Translations under genes and position numbers: made by a program | NCBI GenBank assembly: GCA_031315995.1 | Contig: JALDRG010000005.1 | Location: 124,001 to 188,000, forward strand | Direction: 5' to 3' | Length of the DNA: 64,000 nt | From: Nitrospira sp. | GTDB taxonomy: Bacteria > Nitrospirota > Nitrospiria > Nitrospirales > Nitrospiraceae | The notes under the pieces: generated by a model | Told to the model about the DNA's origin: nothing | The model's database searches: none | What the model saw: the letters and a program-made list of their open reading frames with translations, nothing else | Part shown: piece after piece, positions 62,745 to 64,000 of the stretch | Position numbering within the stretch: the first letter of the stretch is position 1 | How the letters are laid out: each line of letters opens with the position of its first letter

Positions 62745-63431
62745 TCAGCTGGCTGTGACCAGTTTGCGCGCGAATCGGAATGCTTCTTCCAGATTCGGCA
62801 GTTGCGCCAGTTCGGGAGTGATTTGGAGGTAGCGGACGTTGTTGTCTTTGTCCACCACGAGCACGGCGCGACTCAGAAGATGAGGATCTTTGAGCAGGAG
62901 CCCGTGGGCTTTACCGAAATCGGCGGCACGAAAGTCAGATAAGAAGGTCACATTGGCGATCTTGGCTTCCTCCGCGAAACGCTTTTGCGCGAAGGGCGTG
63001 TCGATGCTGATGGTAATGAGCTCGACCATTCGATCAAGGCCCATGTTCTTCTCGCTCAGGTAGTGGGTTTGTTGTTCGCAGACCTTGGTGTCGAGGGATG
63101 GCACGACGCTGATGATGCGGACTTTTCCCTTGCCCTTGGTCTCATTGATGGGGACCATCGACAAATCCGTTTGGGCGAGCTTCACATCGCGCAGCTTGTC
63201 GCCGACCTTGATGCCCATGCCGGAGAGCATCAGCGGTTTCCCTTGGAAGAGGATGTTATTGCCTTCTCCGGCCACGGCGCTGCCGTCGGCCACCGGCATA
63301 TCCTTGTAGGAAAAACCAGCGTGGACGGGGCCGGGCAAACTCTCGCAACCGCTGAGGCTCAGGCACAGCACAGCGGCCAGCAGGTGAAGTACCGACACGC
63401 TCGGGATCATGCGGACAGGGATTGATACCAT
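62745..63431 (-). CDS. Tpx-type thiol peroxidase lipoprotein lacking the resolving cysteine
   Basis: A 228-residue protein with a lipobox (LSGC, C29). The mature part is a Tpx-like peroxiredoxin: SVVPSLDTKVCEQQT with peroxidatic C118 and ISIDTPFAQKRF. The position of the E. coli Tpx resolving cysteine (RFCGAEG) is RFAEEAK here, so it may work by a 1-Cys mechanism. A lipid anchor would place it in the periplasm or outer membrane. The reductant is unknown. Confidence 0.88.
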   Translation of the reverse strand: MVSIPVRMIPSVSVLHLLAAVLCLSLSGCESLPGPVHAGFSYKDMPVADGSAVAGEGNNILFQGKPLMLSGMGIKVGDKLRDVKLAQTDLSMVPINETKGKGKVRIISVVPSLDTKVCEQQTHYLSEKNMGLDRMVELITISIDTPFAQKRFAEEAKIANVTFLSDFRAADFGKAHGLLLKDPHLLSRAVLVVDKDNNVRYLQITPELAQLPNLEEAFRFARKLVTAS

Positions 63432-63503
63432 AATAGAATCTCCATCGATGAGGGAAGATTGTCTGCGGGTGCTCCGCCACTGTATGGCCGGCCCGGCACG
63501 CTG

Positions 63504-64000
63504 TCAAGGCTGCAGGAATTCCGTAATGTATCGGTTGATCACCTGCGGCTGTTCCCACTGCGGGATGTGGCCGGCATTCGGGACCACGATGAGGCGAGAC
63601 TGGGGAATCGTGGCTTGGAGGTGGCGGCCGACCTCGGGAGGGAAGAGGCGATCCTGTTCGCCCCAGAGGATCAAGGTGGAATGCCGTATGTCTTTGAGCC
63701 TGGGCGCATAATGCTGCTCCCACAGGGGCAGGCTGTCACGGAGCGAGAGCAGGGGGCTGATCATATCCTCCCGTTGCCGGTTCCGGTTGGAGCGGTCGAG
63801 TACCGCCGGTGTCACCAAGCTGTGATCGTAGACGATTTCTTTCAGCACGGCTTCCATGGTGTGGCTGCCGACGAAGAGGGCTCCAAAGCGAGCCAGCCAG
63901 GCAGGAACACGCGTGTTCACCGCGCGCCGCATCAGCGGGCTGGCAAGGCGTTCGCGCACATGGTCGGGCAAGCCGTCGATCAACACCAGGCGATGTACTC
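63504..64000 (-). CDS. Alpha/beta hydrolase, N-terminus off the window
   Basis: The frame runs to the window edge and lacks its start. It includes VHRLVLIDG (fold core), TLILWGEQDRLFP (aspartate) and VVPNAGHIPQWEQP (histidine). The nucleophile elbow lies beyond the edge. It is a general hydrolase related to haloalkane dehalogenase and esterase types. Substrate unknown. Confidence 0.85.
   Translation of the reverse strand, partial: VHRLVLIDGLPDHVRERLASPLMRRAVNTRVPAWLARFGALFVGSHTMEAVLKEIVYDHSLVTPAVLDRSNRNRQREDMISPLLSLRDSLPLWEQHYAPRLKDIRHSTLILWGEQDRLFPPEVGRHLQATIPQSRLIVVPNAGHIPQWEQPQVINRYITEFLQP

Noticed and set aside
1..64000. CRISPR arrays, tRNA or rRNA genes
   Set aside because: No regularly spaced direct repeats, no T-loop/CCA-type pattern, and no rRNA-like segments were seen by eye; a covariance search was not possible.

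Overview
The window is about 60% G+C, gene-dense and typical of a free-living Gram-negative chemolithotroph. The gene set (TVP38/FAD-oxidoreductase/DUF3047 cassette, TIGR04283-type glycosyltransferase, Tll0287-like heme protein, DHH-CBS-tRNA nucleotidyltransferase fusion, many lipoproteins) fits the phylum Nitrospirota, most likely a Nitrospira-like organism. This is an inference from gene content, not a database match. No rRNA, tRNA, CRISPR array or complete mobile element was seen; the only mobile-element trace is a broken IS3-type orfA near 60 kb.

Layout. 0-2.1 kb (minus): enolase-superfamily gene cut by the window edge, sulfite-oxidase-like molybdoenzyme, and two tiny genes. 2.4-5.6 kb (plus): TVP38 membrane protein, FAD oxidoreductase, DUF3047 protein. 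6.3-8.9 kb (plus): radical-SAM remnant, then DUF547 lipoprotein, ferritin-like protein and glycosyltransferase. 9.0-11.7 kb: DHH/CBS/nucleotidyltransferase fusion. 12.1-15 kb (minus): 5-oxoprolinase genes pxpB-pxpA-pxpC behind a decayed MFS transporter. 15-24 kb: J-domain protein, an aminotransferase/heme protein/amidohydrolase operon, CPBP protease, epimerase, a two-component pair, a lone receiver and a stand-alone zinc-motif protein. 24.3-28.7 kb: Lhr-type helicase. 28.8-36.5 kb: stress, envelope and membrane proteins, including an RnfD-like protein joined in frame to a DUF2330 protein. 36.6-45 kb (minus): MutS-like membrane ATPase, Aas-type acyltransferase/acyl-ACP synthetase, amidohydrolase, ECF sigma factor, and a putative anti-sigma/DUF4384 gene split by a nine-C tract. 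45-48 kb (plus): prmA, MOSC, methyltransferase, FGE-like protein. 48.2-55.3 kb (minus): a secreted BACON/fibronectin protein under a consensus sigma-54 promoter, then a six-gene run (HEAT, membrane protein, FlgO-like, thiD, heme-copper-oxidase-like, hydrolase). 55.5-60.1 kb: an island-like stretch with a pseudogene, a 0.9-kb gene-free region, a MelC1-like protein, tyrosinase, a TPR lipoprotein and the IS3 relic. 60.4-64 kb (minus): tenA, sthA, a 1-Cys Tpx lipoprotein and a truncated hydrolase.

Cross-cutting patterns. ATGA start/stop overlaps are frequent, so many runs are probably operons. Eight genes have a TANNNT box 4-10 nt before the start codon and no Shine-Dalgarno, suggesting leaderless transcripts. 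There are several independent decayed genes (radical SAM, MFS, a 77-codon hypothetical, IS3 orfA, a truncated nucleotidyltransferase). A 16-nt repeat sits twice in frame inside the helicase gene. The observations most worth following are the C9 frameshift in the anti-sigma gene, the tyrosinase/MelC1-like pair, the sigma-54 promoter and the leaderless pattern.
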